From Clostridioides mangenotii TR (GTDB lineage Bacteria > Bacillota > Clostridia > Peptostreptococcales > Peptostreptococcaceae), in assembly GCF_000498755.1 (NCBI RefSeq), contig NZ_AXUS01000004.1, forward strand, positions 1 to 64,000: a stretch of 64,000 nucleotides of DNA, given 5' to 3'. Positions within the stretch are counted from its first letter, which is position 1. The number at the start of each line of letters is the position of its first letter. A program made the translations under genes and the position numbers. Shown here piece after piece: positions 1 through 9,706 of this stretch. Under the pieces are notes generated by a model. That model had not been told where the DNA came from and ran no database searches. It saw nothing but the letters and a program-made list of their open reading frames with translations.

Positions 1-42
1 AATAATTCTACATAATTTCTTTTTAGATTGAGCTATAATACT

Positions 43-695
43 TTACCTAAGTTTCTTGTAGAGTATATTTCCTATACCCTGTATTATTTGGACTAAAATT
101 ATAAGTGCTATTACTGTATAAACTATTACTGGTGTATCAAATTGTTGATGCCCATATACTAATGCTACATTACCAAGTCCACCTGCACCTACCACTCCTG
201 CCATTGCAGTGTATCCAAGTATAGATATTACCGATAAAGTTATACCTGAAATTATAGATGGCATCGCCTCTTTTATCATGACTTTAAATATTATTTGTCT
301 TTTAGTCGCCCCGAATGATTTTGCCGCTTCTATAAGTCCTTTATCCACTTCATTTAAAGCGCTTTCTATTACCCTAGCAATAAATGGAGCAGCCCTATAG
401 TTATTGGAACTATAGCAGCGGTTTCTCCAATCGCTGAACCAACAATCACTCTAGTAACTGGTATAAGTGCAACTATAAGTATCATAAACGGAAAACTTCT
501 AAATACATTTACTATAAATCCAAGTATACTGTACACTGAATTGTTTGGCTTCAGTCCATTTGGAGCTGTTACTACTAATATAATTGCAAGTATAAATCCC
601 AGAATAGTCGCTGCTATTGTAGGTACTATTATCATGTACAATGTCTGTAAAAGTGCTTCTATAAAAATATTGCTTAAAAAATCACTCAATGCCAT
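43..695 (-). CDS. metI: Methionine ABC transporter permease MetI (frameshifted in this sequence)
   Basis: Membrane permease of the MetNIQ D/L-methionine importer. The N-terminal part (MALSDFLSNIF onward) has hydrophobic segments and ends early at GLLHLLLG. The other frame continues as a normal MetI with the cytoplasmic EAA-type loop (ALNEVDKGLIEAAKSFGATKRQ) and two more membrane segments. One missing G in the C run near 395-397 explains the switch; adding it gives a full-length protein of about 217 residues. It overlaps the end of metN by 14 bp, so the two are co-transcribed under the upstream SAM riboswitch. metQ is expected just past the window edge. The identification is firm; whether the frameshift is real is doubtful. 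Confidence 0.88.
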
Positions 696-1653
696 CAGTC
701 AAATCCTCCCATCTAATATTCTTTTCTCTTAAGAATTCTCTTACTTTTTCTCCATTTTCAGATGGTATGTTAATAATCAAAGACCCAAGTATATCGTCTT
801 TAAACTGCTCAAGTTTGCCAAATATAATCGATACATCTATGTCTAATTCTCTAGCCATCGTAGTTATAATAGATTCATTTGATATATCTTTTGGAAACAG
901 TATTTTTATGTTAGTTCCCTTTGGTAAAATAATGCTCTCTTCTCCAATAAGCTTTCTCAAGCTCTTATTGTTTTGTAAGAATATTTCTTCTGTATCTCCA
1001 ATTTCGAGTACTTTGCCATCTTCCATAATTGCAAGCCTAGAACATATTTGTTTTATAACCTCCATTTGGTGTGTTACCATTATTATAGTTATACCTAGAG
1101 TTTTATTTATATCTTCTAGAAGAGAAAGTATTGATTTTGTCGTATTTGGATCTAGAGCTGATGTTGCTTCATCACATAGAAGAACTTTTGGATTCAGCGC
1201 GAGTGCCCTCGCTATTGCAACTCTCTGCTTTTGTCCACCACTTAGGTTCCTTGGTTTTTCATTCTTCTTTTCAGAGATACCTACTAAATCTAATAATTCT
1301 AGCACTCTTTCCGTAATTTCTTGCTTTGTGTATCCAAAACATTCCAAAGGTAATGCTACATTGTCAAAAACCGTCTTTCTCTCAAGTAAAGAAAAGTGTT
1401 GAAAAATCATTCCAAGTTCTTTTCTCAAGTTTCTTATTTCTTTTTCGTCTAGCGAATTTACTTCTTTGTCATCTACTTTGACGCTTCCTCCTTGGTATTC
1501 CTCTAGACCGTTTATACATCTCAAAAGTGTTGATTTTCCTGCACCACTGTGACCTATAATTCCAAATATTTCACCAGATTTTATATCAATGCTTACATCG
1601 TTTAGAACCTGTGTCTCCCCATAAAACTTATTGACTTGATTTATGGTAATCAT
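682..1653 (-). CDS. metN: Methionine ABC transporter ATP-binding protein MetN
   Basis: ATPase that powers methionine uptake through MetI. Walker A (GHSGAGKST) lies near residues 34-42, the ABC signature LSGGQKQ near 137, Walker B (VLLCDEATSALD) follows, then the H-loop (VTHQ). The last 80 residues or so match the NIL regulatory domain typical of MetN. I place the start at ATG 1653: the run of G in the possible upstream TTG extension is the ribosome binding site. It overlaps metI downstream, and the leader upstream holds an S-box riboswitch and terminator, so methionine/SAM control is expected. Confidence 0.95.
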   Translation of the reverse strand: MITINQVNKFYGETQVLNDVSIDIKSGEIFGIIGHSGAGKSTLLRCINGLEEYQGGSVKVDDKEVNSLDEKEIRNLRKELGMIFQHFSLLERKTVFDNVALPLECFGYTKQEITERVLELLDLVGISEKKNEKPRNLSGGQKQRVAIARALALNPKVLLCDEATSALDPNTTKSILSLLEDINKTLGITIIMVTHQMEVIKQICSRLAIMEDGKVLEIGDTEEIFLQNNKSLRKLIGEESIILPKGTNIKILFPKDISNESIITTMARELDIDVSIIFGKLEQFKDDILGSLIINIPSENGEKVREFLREKNIRWEDLTDGIE

Positions 1654-1801
1654 TATAATGCCCCCTTCCAATTGCTTATACTACTCTAATCATCATCTAT
1701 ATAAGTAAATTTATATATCATTTTATCTGCTATATCTTAGATCCTTTAAATTTAATTTAAGCTTATATTTAAACTAAGAGATATATTTTAAAAATTAAAT
1801 A

Positions 1802-1825
1802 AGGCCTGAGTATAAACTCAGGCTT
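1802..1825 (-). terminator. S-box expression-platform terminator
   Basis: On the minus strand AAGCCTGAGT pairs with ACTCAGGC across a 4-base loop, followed by a T-rich tract. It sits between the SAM aptamer and metN and would form when SAM is bound. Confidence 0.88.
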
Positions 1826-1840
1826 AAAGACTCTATTTAT

Positions 1841-1947
1841 ACTCATCTATCAACTATATTAGTTGCAGGATTTAGCACCAATGTATATAAAAATATACTG
1901 GTTGCCGGGTTTCACAGGGCCAGTCCCTCCACCTCTCTTGATAAGAC
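1841..1947 (-). promoter_or_regulatory. SAM-I (S-box) riboswitch of metNI
   Basis: Read on the minus strand, the leader has the conserved S-box segments CTTATCAAGAGAGGTGGAGG, then GGGACTGGCCCTGTGAAACC, then CCGGCAACC, and closes with a GATAGATGAG-like 3' strand of P1. It lies directly upstream of metN and is followed by an intrinsic terminator. This is the classical SAM-bound OFF switch for methionine uptake genes. Confidence 0.96.
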
Positions 1948-2087
1948 GTACACTTATTAATTTTTTCTTTTTAGTTTTTTTGTTGTTTCGTTTTGTTGTT
2001 AAATACATAATATATTGATTAATTATAATTGTCAACAACTTTTTTAAATTTTTTATATCGATATTTTAAAACACTTTATTTAAAAAC

Positions 2088-2681
2088 TTATTTGTTATTT
2101 ATCCCAAGTCTTTTATTCATATCATTAACCATGTTGCTAAATCCTGTTTGTATATCATTTCCTGTATTAGTGATTCCGTGGACTAATGTTATAAAACCAT
2201 TTTGATCTCTCTTCATATCTTCATCAGAAATTTCATTTAGCCTTTTTATTCTAGCATCCATTTCTTTTACTGTTCTTTCGCCTTCTGCTATAAGTTTGTT
2301 GTGCATTTCTTTAAGTTCATTGTCTTCAGTCTTTCCATCTTTCTTAAGTGAATTTACAAAATTTTGAGTTTTATCTCTAGAATCTTTGTAAGCTTCTTTC
2401 ACTTCTTTTAGATATTCTTCATTCCCTGGATAATCCTTTGTTTCATAAACTTTGTTTACACCCTCTACAGTGTTGTACATAGAGTATTTATCCATACCCA
2501 TAGAATAATCGTTGTAAGCTGTTGAATAGTAATTTGTATAGTCATCAACCTTTTCTTCAACATTGTTTTTAGCTTTGTTAGCATCTTCTCCAACCTTTTC
2601 TTGGTTATTTTTAGTGCATGCTACTAAACTAAGTGATAATAGCAACGATAAACCTAACAAAGACAATTTCTTTAGTTTCAT
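2088..2681 (-). CDS. Putative lipoprotein of unknown function
   Basis: The N-terminus is Lys-rich, then a hydrophobic stretch ends in a lipobox (LSLVAC, Cys near residue 22), so the product should be lipid-anchored outside the membrane. The mature part is 175 residues, highly charged, helical in look, with Tyr/Met-rich stretches (YSTAYNDYSMGMDKYSMYN). I recognise no enzymatic motif. It has a strong AGGAGG site 9 bases before ATG and stands alone between the metN leader and the AAA+ gene. A role in the envelope is inference only. Confidence 0.8.
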   Translation of the reverse strand: MKLKKLSLLGLSLLLSLSLVACTKNNQEKVGEDANKAKNNVEEKVDDYTNYYSTAYNDYSMGMDKYSMYNTVEGVNKVYETKDYPGNEEYLKEVKEAYKDSRDKTQNFVNSLKKDGKTEDNELKEMHNKLIAEGERTVKEMDARIKRLNEISDEDMKRDQNGFITLVHGITNTGNDIQTGFSNMVNDMNKRLGINNK

Positions 2682-2807
2682 ATCTACTTTCCTCCTAGAT
2701 TTTATTATTAGCTTTAATTTACGCTGTATTAGATAGTATTTCTAAATTTACGTATTTTATTTACTAATCACTAAAAATTAGAAGAATAAAAATTAGAAGA
2801 GGGTACT

Positions 2808-5800
2808 CTATTTTTTATATTGGTCTATTATTCTTTCTTTACTACCTGCTACATCATCTTTGTTTATTAAGTTTATTCCTTCAAATCCAATTTTATTATC
2901 AAAAATTCTAGAACTCTGAACTCTGATTAAAACATCTACAAAAGCCTCTGCTATTCTGCTGTTTTTAAGACCAATTAAATCGCTAAAATACAAATCTTCA
3001 ATAGTCTTTTCAAGGAAACATTCCATATCCTTCTCTAACATTAACCCGCTTTCATTTATCAGATTAACTGTTAAATTATATAACTCATGAGGTCCTCTAT
3101 TTCCAAACTTAAGAAGTATAGGGAATATAGAATTCTGTGTTTTATATTCTGTTAAATTTTTATCGTATTTTTCAGATTCATCGATAAAGGCAACTATTAT
3201 TTTTTTACTGTTTTCTTCAATGAATTTATAAACATATTGCAGGATTTCTTTGTGTTTATTATCTTCAAAAAACTTATTTACTCTGTCTATTATAAGTATT
3301 TTACCTAGATGTTTATTTAGTAAATCATATACACTCTCTTTATTTTCGTATGCACTTATTATCTCTGCACTATCTAAAGTTACAGGTTTTTTGTAATCAA
3401 TAAACCCAAGTGAATAGTACATTTTAGAAATCAATTTGATTGCAGGTTTTTTACCTGTTCCTTGCTCTCCAACTAGAATCATATTCTGATAATTTCTTGA
3501 ATCTCTATAAAGCCCATATTTTTTTCTTTTATTTTGTATCTTAATAAATTTATACTGTTCTCTAAAGAATTTCTTTATATCTTCGTTAAAAGTTAATCTA
3601 TTTAAATTATCCTCTAAATTAAATTCACTATCAGTATTTATTATATTGCTTTTATCTATATCTGTAGAAATAATTAAGTTCATATCGTAAATATTCGATT
3701 CATTTTCAGCAACTCTTATACTTTGATTTCGTATTATATCTTCAACATAATTTTTAACCAAACGACCATTTCTAGACTGTTCTTCTATGCTATCGCTCAC
3801 AAATATAAAGCTATTTTTCAGCGCTTTAAATCCTGAGTTTGATATTCTAAATCCTTTTGATTCTATTAGTCTAGTTGCCATGTCAAATAGTTCATTAGGC
3901 TCATAGTCTTCAAAGACTGTCCAAAGAGGGAACTTAGATTGCAATCCGCTATTTGATTCAAAAAACTCCTTCATCTTATCTTCATGACCAGATAAGATTA
4001 CAATTACATCATCTGAATATGTGTTTATTAAATTTAGCAGGTTCTCAAATGCAAGCTTTCCTATGTGATCACTGCAAAGTGAATAAGCTTCATCAATATA
4101 TAGTATCCCGCCTATTGCTTCTTTGAACTTCTCTTCAGTTTTTTTAGGAGTATCTACAAGAGTTTCCGCCACAAAGCTAGATCTATTTGTCTCTATAAGC
4201 TGTCCTAACTTAAGTACTCCCATACTGTTTAACATTTCGGCTACAATCCTTGCAACACTAGTTTTACCAGTACCTGAATTTCCTACAAATACCATGTTTA
4301 AATTCTGCTCTACTTTTGTATTTATACCTGCTGCTCTTCGTTTCTCCTGAGCTATTATAAGTTTGTACTGGCTTCTAAGTAAATCTTTTACTTGTGGTAG
4401 TCCTATAAGTTCTTTTAATTTATTTTCAAGATCAAACTTAGTATTTACTTTAAAGTTGAAGTTATCTTTTTCTAGTAAATCTATCTCTTTCTCTCTATTT
4501 GTTAAGTATTTTTTAGAAGCATCCATTATTGCATTTTCTACTATATTTCTTACAAATCTCGCATTTCCTAGATCATTTTTACCTGCAAACTGGTTTCTCT
4601 CAAACATATCAATAAGACCAATCTTTACATCATCAGCTATTCTATATCCTTTAGAATCTGCTATATTTACAGCTATTTCATACATTTCTCTTGGATTATA
4701 GTCCTCAAAGTGAATCCAATTTGGGAATCTAGATTTAAGCCCTTGATTAAAGCTTAAAAATTTCTCCATATCTTCTTCATAGCCAGCTAGTATCACTACT
4801 AAATCATCTCTATTGTCTTCAATTCCCTTTAAAAGTGCATCTACAATTTCTTTTCCAACCTTATCTTCATCGCTTTCACAAAGTGAATATGCTTCATCTA
4901 CAAATAAGACTCCTCCAATAGCCGAAGTTATTATATCATTTGTTCTCTTAGACACATCAGCGGTATTTTCTGTTATAAAGTCAGCCTTACTTACTTCTTT
5001 AAATACTCCTTTTGACAACACTCCTAGAGCATTTAAATACTCAAAAGTAATCCTTGCAACGTTTGTTTTTCCTGTTCCAGCATTTCCAGCAAATATCATA
5101 TTAAGAGATATATTTGAAGTTTGAAGTCCAAGTCTCTCTCTTATCTTTTGCACTTTGTAATTTGTCTTTATATTGTCTATAAAATTCTTTAAATCTTTTA
5201 TTCCTATTATTGAATTTAATTTGTATTTGGCTTCCTCTAAAGTTGGCGTCGAATAGTCTCTTAGATTGTAGCTTTCTCCGTGAAATTTACAGTATATATC
5301 CTCATTTTCCACGTATATCGCAGCAGTTTTAATTCCTTTATCTGAATTTCTATACATTAAGTTAGTTATAGGCTTTGTAAAAATATACGATACATATTCT
5401 GAAACCCCGAAGTTACTATCTCTTCTGTAATTTTTTTGAATAAATTTATACAGTTTTGTGTATTCATCAGTATCTCCTCTTTGAGCCACTATATCTACCT
5501 TAAACTGACTTTCAATTGTTTTTATAGCATTTATTACTTCTCTTTCAAGAAGTTCACTCTTTTCTTCTTTATTTAATTGTTTAGTGTAAAGGAGCGCATC
5601 TACTTTTTTGATAAACTCGCTTCCCATAGTTTTTTCTAGATCAAAGAAAAGACTATTTGCTGTAAATACTAAAAATTTATCTTTACAATCCATACTCTTT
5701 ATAGTATTTTTATCGCCATCAGATGCCTTAACCATAAATTTATTTTTTACCACATACTCATCGTCAAGCTCTATATGACTATTTGGGTGTATTTTCGAAA

Positions 5801-6209
5801 GTATCCTGATCGTATCTGCATCCGCTTTATCTGCGTGTTTAAATAGTATGCATTCTGTATCGCTATTCAACGCCTCATATAAATCAGTCAAGAATGCGTA
5901 ATAACCAAAGTTAAAACTGTATGAGGATAGATCTAGTTCAACTATTTTTGTATTATTTGAGCTATTTGAGCTGTTTGAGTTTTTGCTCTTTGAATAATCA
6001 ATTGATTCAAAGATTGTCCTAACGCTAGTTTTCTTACCAGTCTCTTCATCGCCGATTAAAAATAACATTCCACACTCATTATTTTTAAATTTCTCGTAAA
6101 AGAAGCTACATAAGTCTGAAATAAATTTATCTTGTCCAATAAGTCTATCGGTTAATACTCTTTCAACTATTGTTAATTTTTCTTTTATACTATTGTTTTT
6201 GAATTCCAT
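2808..6209 (-). CDS. Large protein with tandem CbbX/SpoVK-type AAA+ ATPase modules
   Basis: 1133 residues. There are two complete AAA+ modules with Walker A GNAGTGKTN (near 371) and GNSGTGKTS (near 640), each followed by Walker B GGVLFVDEAYSL or GGILYIDEAYSL and a GHEDKM or GYEEDM sensor region. A third module near 908 is degenerate (GEQGTGKKP, and ILIIDRVNKF in place of the DEAYSL box). A fourth P-loop-like motif, GDEETGKKT, lies near residue 53. The intact modules resemble SpoVK/CbbX proteins, which remodel other proteins. No substrate can be named. It starts at ATG 6209 behind AGAGGTGAT. The decayed modules may be structural. Confidence 0.85.
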   Translation of the reverse strand: MEFKNNSIKEKLTIVERVLTDRLIGQDKFISDLCSFFYEKFKNNECGMLFLIGDEETGKKTSVRTIFESIDYSKSKNSNSSNSSNNTKIVELDLSSYSFNFGYYAFLTDLYEALNSDTECILFKHADKADADTIRILSKIHPNSHIELDDEYVVKNKFMVKASDGDKNTIKSMDCKDKFLVFTANSLFFDLEKTMGSEFIKKVDALLYTKQLNKEEKSELLEREVINAIKTIESQFKVDIVAQRGDTDEYTKLYKFIQKNYRRDSNFGVSEYVSYIFTKPITNLMYRNSDKGIKTAAIYVENEDIYCKFHGESYNLRDYSTPTLEEAKYKLNSIIGIKDLKNFIDNIKTNYKVQKIRERLGLQTSNISLNMIFAGNAGTGKTNVARITFEYLNALGVLSKGVFKEVSKADFITENTADVSKRTNDIITSAIGGVLFVDEAYSLCESDEDKVGKEIVDALLKGIEDNRDDLVVILAGYEEDMEKFLSFNQGLKSRFPNWIHFEDYNPREMYEIAVNIADSKGYRIADDVKIGLIDMFERNQFAGKNDLGNARFVRNIVENAIMDASKKYLTNREKEIDLLEKDNFNFKVNTKFDLENKLKELIGLPQVKDLLRSQYKLIIAQEKRRAAGINTKVEQNLNMVFVGNSGTGKTSVARIVAEMLNSMGVLKLGQLIETNRSSFVAETLVDTPKKTEEKFKEAIGGILYIDEAYSLCSDHIGKLAFENLLNLINTYSDDVIVILSGHEDKMKEFFESNSGLQSKFPLWTVFEDYEPNELFDMATRLIESKGFRISNSGFKALKNSFIFVSDSIEEQSRNGRLVKNYVEDIIRNQSIRVAENESNIYDMNLIISTDIDKSNIINTDSEFNLEDNLNRLTFNEDIKKFFREQYKFIKIQNKRKKYGLYRDSRNYQNMILVGEQGTGKKPAIKLISKMYYSLGFIDYKKPVTLDSAEIISAYENKESVYDLLNKHLGKILIIDRVNKFFEDNKHKEILQYVYKFIEENSKKIIVAFIDESEKYDKNLTEYKTQNSIFPILLKFGNRGPHELYNLTVNLINESGLMLEKDMECFLEKTIEDLYFSDLIGLKNSRIAEAFVDVLIRVQSSRIFDNKIGFEGINLINKDDVAGSKERIIDQYKK

Positions 6210-6237
6210 TTTAATATCACCTCTATGTAAAAGTATT

Positions 6238-6265
6238 ATAGGTGCACCCTCTAGAATGCACCTAT
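6238..6265. repeat. Short perfect inverted repeat upstream of the AAA+ gene
   Basis: ATAGGTGCA and TGCACCTAT (9-bp arms, 10-base loop) lie about 30 bases before the AAA+ start codon. There is no run of T on either side, so it is a weak terminator candidate. It may be an operator or a 5' UTR hairpin. Confidence 0.5.
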
Positions 6266-6410
6266 CTTTATATACTATTATACATATTGTATCTAAATCT
6301 GTACAATTTTATTCATTTTAATACCAACGATATGCTATTTAGAGTACATAAATTTACTTAAATTGTAAATTAATATATATATAACTTAAATTTTAGTTTG
6401 ATTTTTTATA

Positions 6411-6515
6411 TTACCTGGAATTTAATCCAGGTCTTATTGTTCTTTCATTCTGCAGGCTATCATCCCTAATTCTTCTAAGTACTTGCTGTCGCTGGCTTCT
6501 TTTATCATTCAGCAT
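6411..6515 (-). CDS. Possible 34-residue basic peptide or gene remnant
   Basis: A short frame (MLNDKRSQRQQVLRRIRDDS then LQNERTIRPGLNSR) is richer in Arg/Gln and less AT-rich than the surrounding spacer. That is why I list it. No clear ribosome binding site precedes the ATG, and the frame continues upstream without an obvious start. Its end overlaps a small hairpin (ACCTGGA/TCCAGGT, 6413-6432). It could be the tail of a decayed gene. The rest of the 6210-6695 spacer holds only AT-rich promoter-like sequence. Confidence 0.25.
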   Translation of the reverse strand: MLNDKRSQRQQVLRRIRDDSLQNERTIRPGLNSR

Positions 6516-6695
6516 ATATTCAACTGTAGCTCTACTAAAGTAGGTTCTAAATTTTTTAATTTGATTAATTTTTCAGAAATATTAGTATTTCAATGATACT
6601 TAAAATTTCGCTTTACTAATAGCAAAAAAAGGAATATAATCTAGTATTGATTATGAAAATTTATTTTCAGAATATACACAAAGGAGGTGAGATTT

Positions 6696-8843
6696 TTGAA
6701 GAATATTCTTGAAATTTTTAAAGGTGATTTGAAGGATATCAAGGGAAACTACACCGTCCTCGTTATTGTAATAGGTCTAGCGTTACTTCCATCACTGTAT
6801 GCGTGGTTTAATATAGAAGCGTCATGGGATCCTTACGGAAATACAAAAAATATGCTAGTTGCTATCACTAATAAAGATAAGGGGACGGAAATCTCAAACC
6901 AAAAGATTAATGTCGGTGATCAGTTAATTGAAAAACTTCATGACAACGACAGCTTAGGTTGGCAATTTGTAGATGAAAAGACAGCGATTGAAGGCGTGAA
7001 AAGCGGTAAATACTACGCCTCAGTAATTATTCCAGAAGATTTTTCAAAAGATTTAACTTCTTTAATAACATCGGATGTGAAAAAAGGTACTATCATCTAT
7101 ACAGTAAATGAAAAAATAAATGCAATTGCACCAAAAATCACTGAAAAAGGAGCGTCAACTATCCAACTTCAGGTAAATCAAACAGTAATTAAAACTGTAA
7201 GTGAAATCATTTTAGGATTTTCGAACGAAATAGGTGTAGGATTAGAAAAAGAACTGCCTAAATTATCTAAAGTAGAGAATTCACTTAAAGATTTACAAGG
7301 AAAATTCTCAAACATAGATAAAACAATGGGAACTGCTTCAAAAGCTACATCAAAATTAAATGATACAGTAAACGATGTAAAAGGCGATCTACCTACAATA
7401 AAGAATACTATTAATGATACCAAGAATCTTTCAAACGATATAAAAGGATTCTTACAGGATACGAACAATAATGTAAATAGAATAGCTCCACTAATTAAAT
7501 CGGATCTAAACTTGATTGTAGACATATCTTCTTCTGCTTCGACACTTACATCAGATTTAGTAAATGCAGTTAATAATGGTAGTGAAGATGCATCAAAGAT
7601 ATTGGATAATATATACAACAAAATATCGAGCATTAAGTCTTTAAACCAAACTCTGTTGGATTTTGTTAAAAGGTTAGACGAAATGTCGAGTCTACATTCA
7701 TTTACGAACGTAATCAATAAATTAGAAAATATAAACACAAATACAGACAGTGCTATGAGTACGGTAAATGATATTAAAACACAGATTGCAAATGGTCAGA
7801 AACCTTCAATTGATTCTTTAAATAATCTTAAAAAGATTTGCGATGATATAGGTTCTCTTGGATCAGGTTTACTAAATAATTTTGACAGAGATATTATGAA
7901 ACCTATAAACAGCATATTTGAAGGTGGAGTTAAGGTCGCAAATGATATTATAAAGGTACTAGACAAAGCCGAGAACAAACTTCCAAAAGTTGAAGAAATA
8001 CTTACACTTTGTTTAGATCTATCAAAAGACGCTGATGATACAATTAAACTTGTGCAAGAAAAACTTCCTGTTGCTAAAGGAATGGTCGACGAGATTGTAG
8101 GCGTACTAGATAATATAAATAATAGCGAAGATATGCAAAAGTTAGTTGAACTTCTAGAAAGCGATATTTTATCTAAATCAGAATTTCTAAGGGAACCTGT
8201 TGAAGTAGAAACCAACAAGCTATTTCCTATAGAAAACTATGGGGCTGCTATGACTCCATTTTACAGTGTATTATCTACTTGGGTAGGAATTTTACTATTA
8301 TCTGCTCTTTTAACTACATCTGTTAAAGGAAACTATAAACCTTATGAAGCTTATTTTGGAAGAGCGCTTACGTTTTTAAGTGTAGCTCTCATACAAGGTT
8401 TTATAATTGGAGTCGGGGATATACTTTTACTCGGAGTTAAGATGGTTCATCCAATTCTATTTATATTGCTTTTAATGTTTACTAGTATGGTATTTAACTT
8501 TATAGTTTACTCACTGGTTTCTGTATTTGGGAATATTGGAAAGGCTATGGCGATTATACTATTAGTACTTCAAATTGCTGCTGCTGGGGGAACATTCCCT
8601 ATACAAGTAACTCCAAAGTTCTTCCAATTAATAAATCCTATACTACCATTTACTTACGCTATATCAGCGTCTAGGGAAGCTCTCGGTGGTATTTATATGC
8701 CAAACTTGATCAAAGATATAATTGCAATGCTTATATTTATGTTCGTTGCAATTGGAGTCAATGTATTCTTGAAGGGACCTATTAATAAATTCGGTGCTCC
8801 TCTTAAAGAAAAATTTGGTCAAAGTAGACTTACAGGCCACTAG
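6696..8843 (+). CDS. YhgE/Pip family membrane protein
   Basis: About 715 residues. One membrane segment lies near the N-terminus (VLVIVIGLALLPSLYAWFNI, directly followed by the family hallmark EASWDPYGNTKNM). A long extracellular region of about 450 residues is rich in Asn/Lys/Ile/Leu heptads and coiled-coil-like. The C-terminal half has about five membrane segments, as in ABC-2 type permeases. YhgE/Pip proteins include phage-infection proteins and EsaA-like factors of type VII secretion; no secretion cluster is seen here. I choose TTG 6696, which sits 7 bases after AGGAGG; the GTG at 6687 overlaps that site. It ends at a strong terminator. Confidence 0.88.
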   Translation: MKNILEIFKGDLKDIKGNYTVLVIVIGLALLPSLYAWFNIEASWDPYGNTKNMLVAITNKDKGTEISNQKINVGDQLIEKLHDNDSLGWQFVDEKTAIEGVKSGKYYASVIIPEDFSKDLTSLITSDVKKGTIIYTVNEKINAIAPKITEKGASTIQLQVNQTVIKTVSEIILGFSNEIGVGLEKELPKLSKVENSLKDLQGKFSNIDKTMGTASKATSKLNDTVNDVKGDLPTIKNTINDTKNLSNDIKGFLQDTNNNVNRIAPLIKSDLNLIVDISSSASTLTSDLVNAVNNGSEDASKILDNIYNKISSIKSLNQTLLDFVKRLDEMSSLHSFTNVINKLENINTNTDSAMSTVNDIKTQIANGQKPSIDSLNNLKKICDDIGSLGSGLLNNFDRDIMKPINSIFEGGVKVANDIIKVLDKAENKLPKVEEILTLCLDLSKDADDTIKLVQEKLPVAKGMVDEIVGVLDNINNSEDMQKLVELLESDILSKSEFLREPVEVETNKLFPIENYGAAMTPFYSVLSTWVGILLLSALLTTSVKGNYKPYEAYFGRALTFLSVALIQGFIIGVGDILLLGVKMVHPILFILLLMFTSMVFNFIVYSLVSVFGNIGKAMAIILLVLQIAAAGGTFPIQVTPKFFQLINPILPFTYAISASREALGGIYMPNLIKDIIAMLIFMFVAIGVNVFLKGPINKFGAPLKEKFGQSRLTGH

Positions 8844-8867
8844 ATGCTAGATAAAAAAAGGTAATAA

Positions 8868-8899
8868 AAAGATCTATAATTTAAATTATAGATCTTTTT
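8868..8899 (+). terminator. Rho-independent terminator after the YhgE/Pip gene
   Basis: AAAGATCTATAATTT pairs with AAATTATAGATCTTT and is followed by T. The symmetric A/T flanks mean it may also work on the minus strand. Confidence 0.85.
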
Positions 8900-8955
8900 T
8901 ATATTGTAATTTATTATCACTTAAAATTTTTATTTAGTTTTATAGCAAATTGAAA

Positions 8956-9429
8956 TTACTTCATTGCGTTGTCATTTTTCTTGTTTTCTACTTTATTATC
9001 CACTTTGCTTTCAAATTTTACTGGATCACTTTTCTCTACTTCTTCTTTTGCCTTTATATGAAAATTGTGTCCACTATGATCTTCATGATGGTGTTGATGA
9101 TTATGATCTTTACATCCACAACTAACTTTGTGAGAATTGTTGAATTTATTTACTTTTTCTTTTAATTCATTGTAATCATTTTTGTGTTGTCTATGACAAT
9201 TATCGTAGTGTGGGCTGTAGTCAAAGTCAAAATCGTTGTATCCATAATCGTCGTCAAAAGCCATGTTCATTTGATTTTGTTCATTGTGGTTTTTTATAGC
9301 TTTGTATGACGCATATGCTCCTACTCCAGCTAGGGAGACTCCTGTTATCATCATTGAAGTCTTCATCATCGATCTTTTTTTCGGCATTACTGCATCTGCC
9401 ATCATTGATTTTTTTGACATATTAAACAT
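8956..9429 (-). CDS. Small membrane-anchored His-rich protein
   Basis: 157 residues. A Met/Lys-rich N-terminus precedes one hydrophobic segment (MMITGVSLAGVGAYASYKAI). An acidic Asp/Tyr/Phe stretch follows, and then a Cys/His cluster (CGCKDHNHQHHHEDHSGHNFH, around residues 104-124). The C-terminus is charged. The His/Cys cluster looks able to bind metal ions, but no known family is recognised. It starts at ATG 9429 with GAGAGGAG about 9 bases upstream. Nearby genes give no hint of function. Confidence 0.7.
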   Translation of the reverse strand: MFNMSKKSMMADAVMPKKRSMMKTSMMITGVSLAGVGAYASYKAIKNHNEQNQMNMAFDDDYGYNDFDFDYSPHYDNCHRQHKNDYNELKEKVNKFNNSHKVSCGCKDHNHQHHHEDHSGHNFHIKAKEEVEKSDPVKFESKVDNKVENKKNDNAMK

Positions 9430-9706
9430 TTATATTTTCTCCTCTCTAGTTTTATGTTTCTGTAATTAGTATTTGTATAATTTAAATAAAAATTATGGTT
9501 TAAGTCAAATACATTATTTACAACTAGATACAAAATATATAAACTCTATAAATTGTTACCTTGGATAATTATTTTAACAAATTTGCAAATTATTTTTATC
9601 CAATTTTTGTTAATCACATTCTCTATTTTTTCTTTTTTCTATGAAAGTCTTCTCTATCTTTAAGTTTTATTTTTATCCAAACTTTAATATCAGTTGTTAA
9701 AATTTA

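Noticed and set aside
689-1402. Long plus-strand frame opposite metN
   Set aside because: It is the antisense of a conserved ABC ATPase gene, lacks a ribosome site and shows no family features. Similar shadows lie opposite trmK, the folate genes, thiolase and the YhgE gene.
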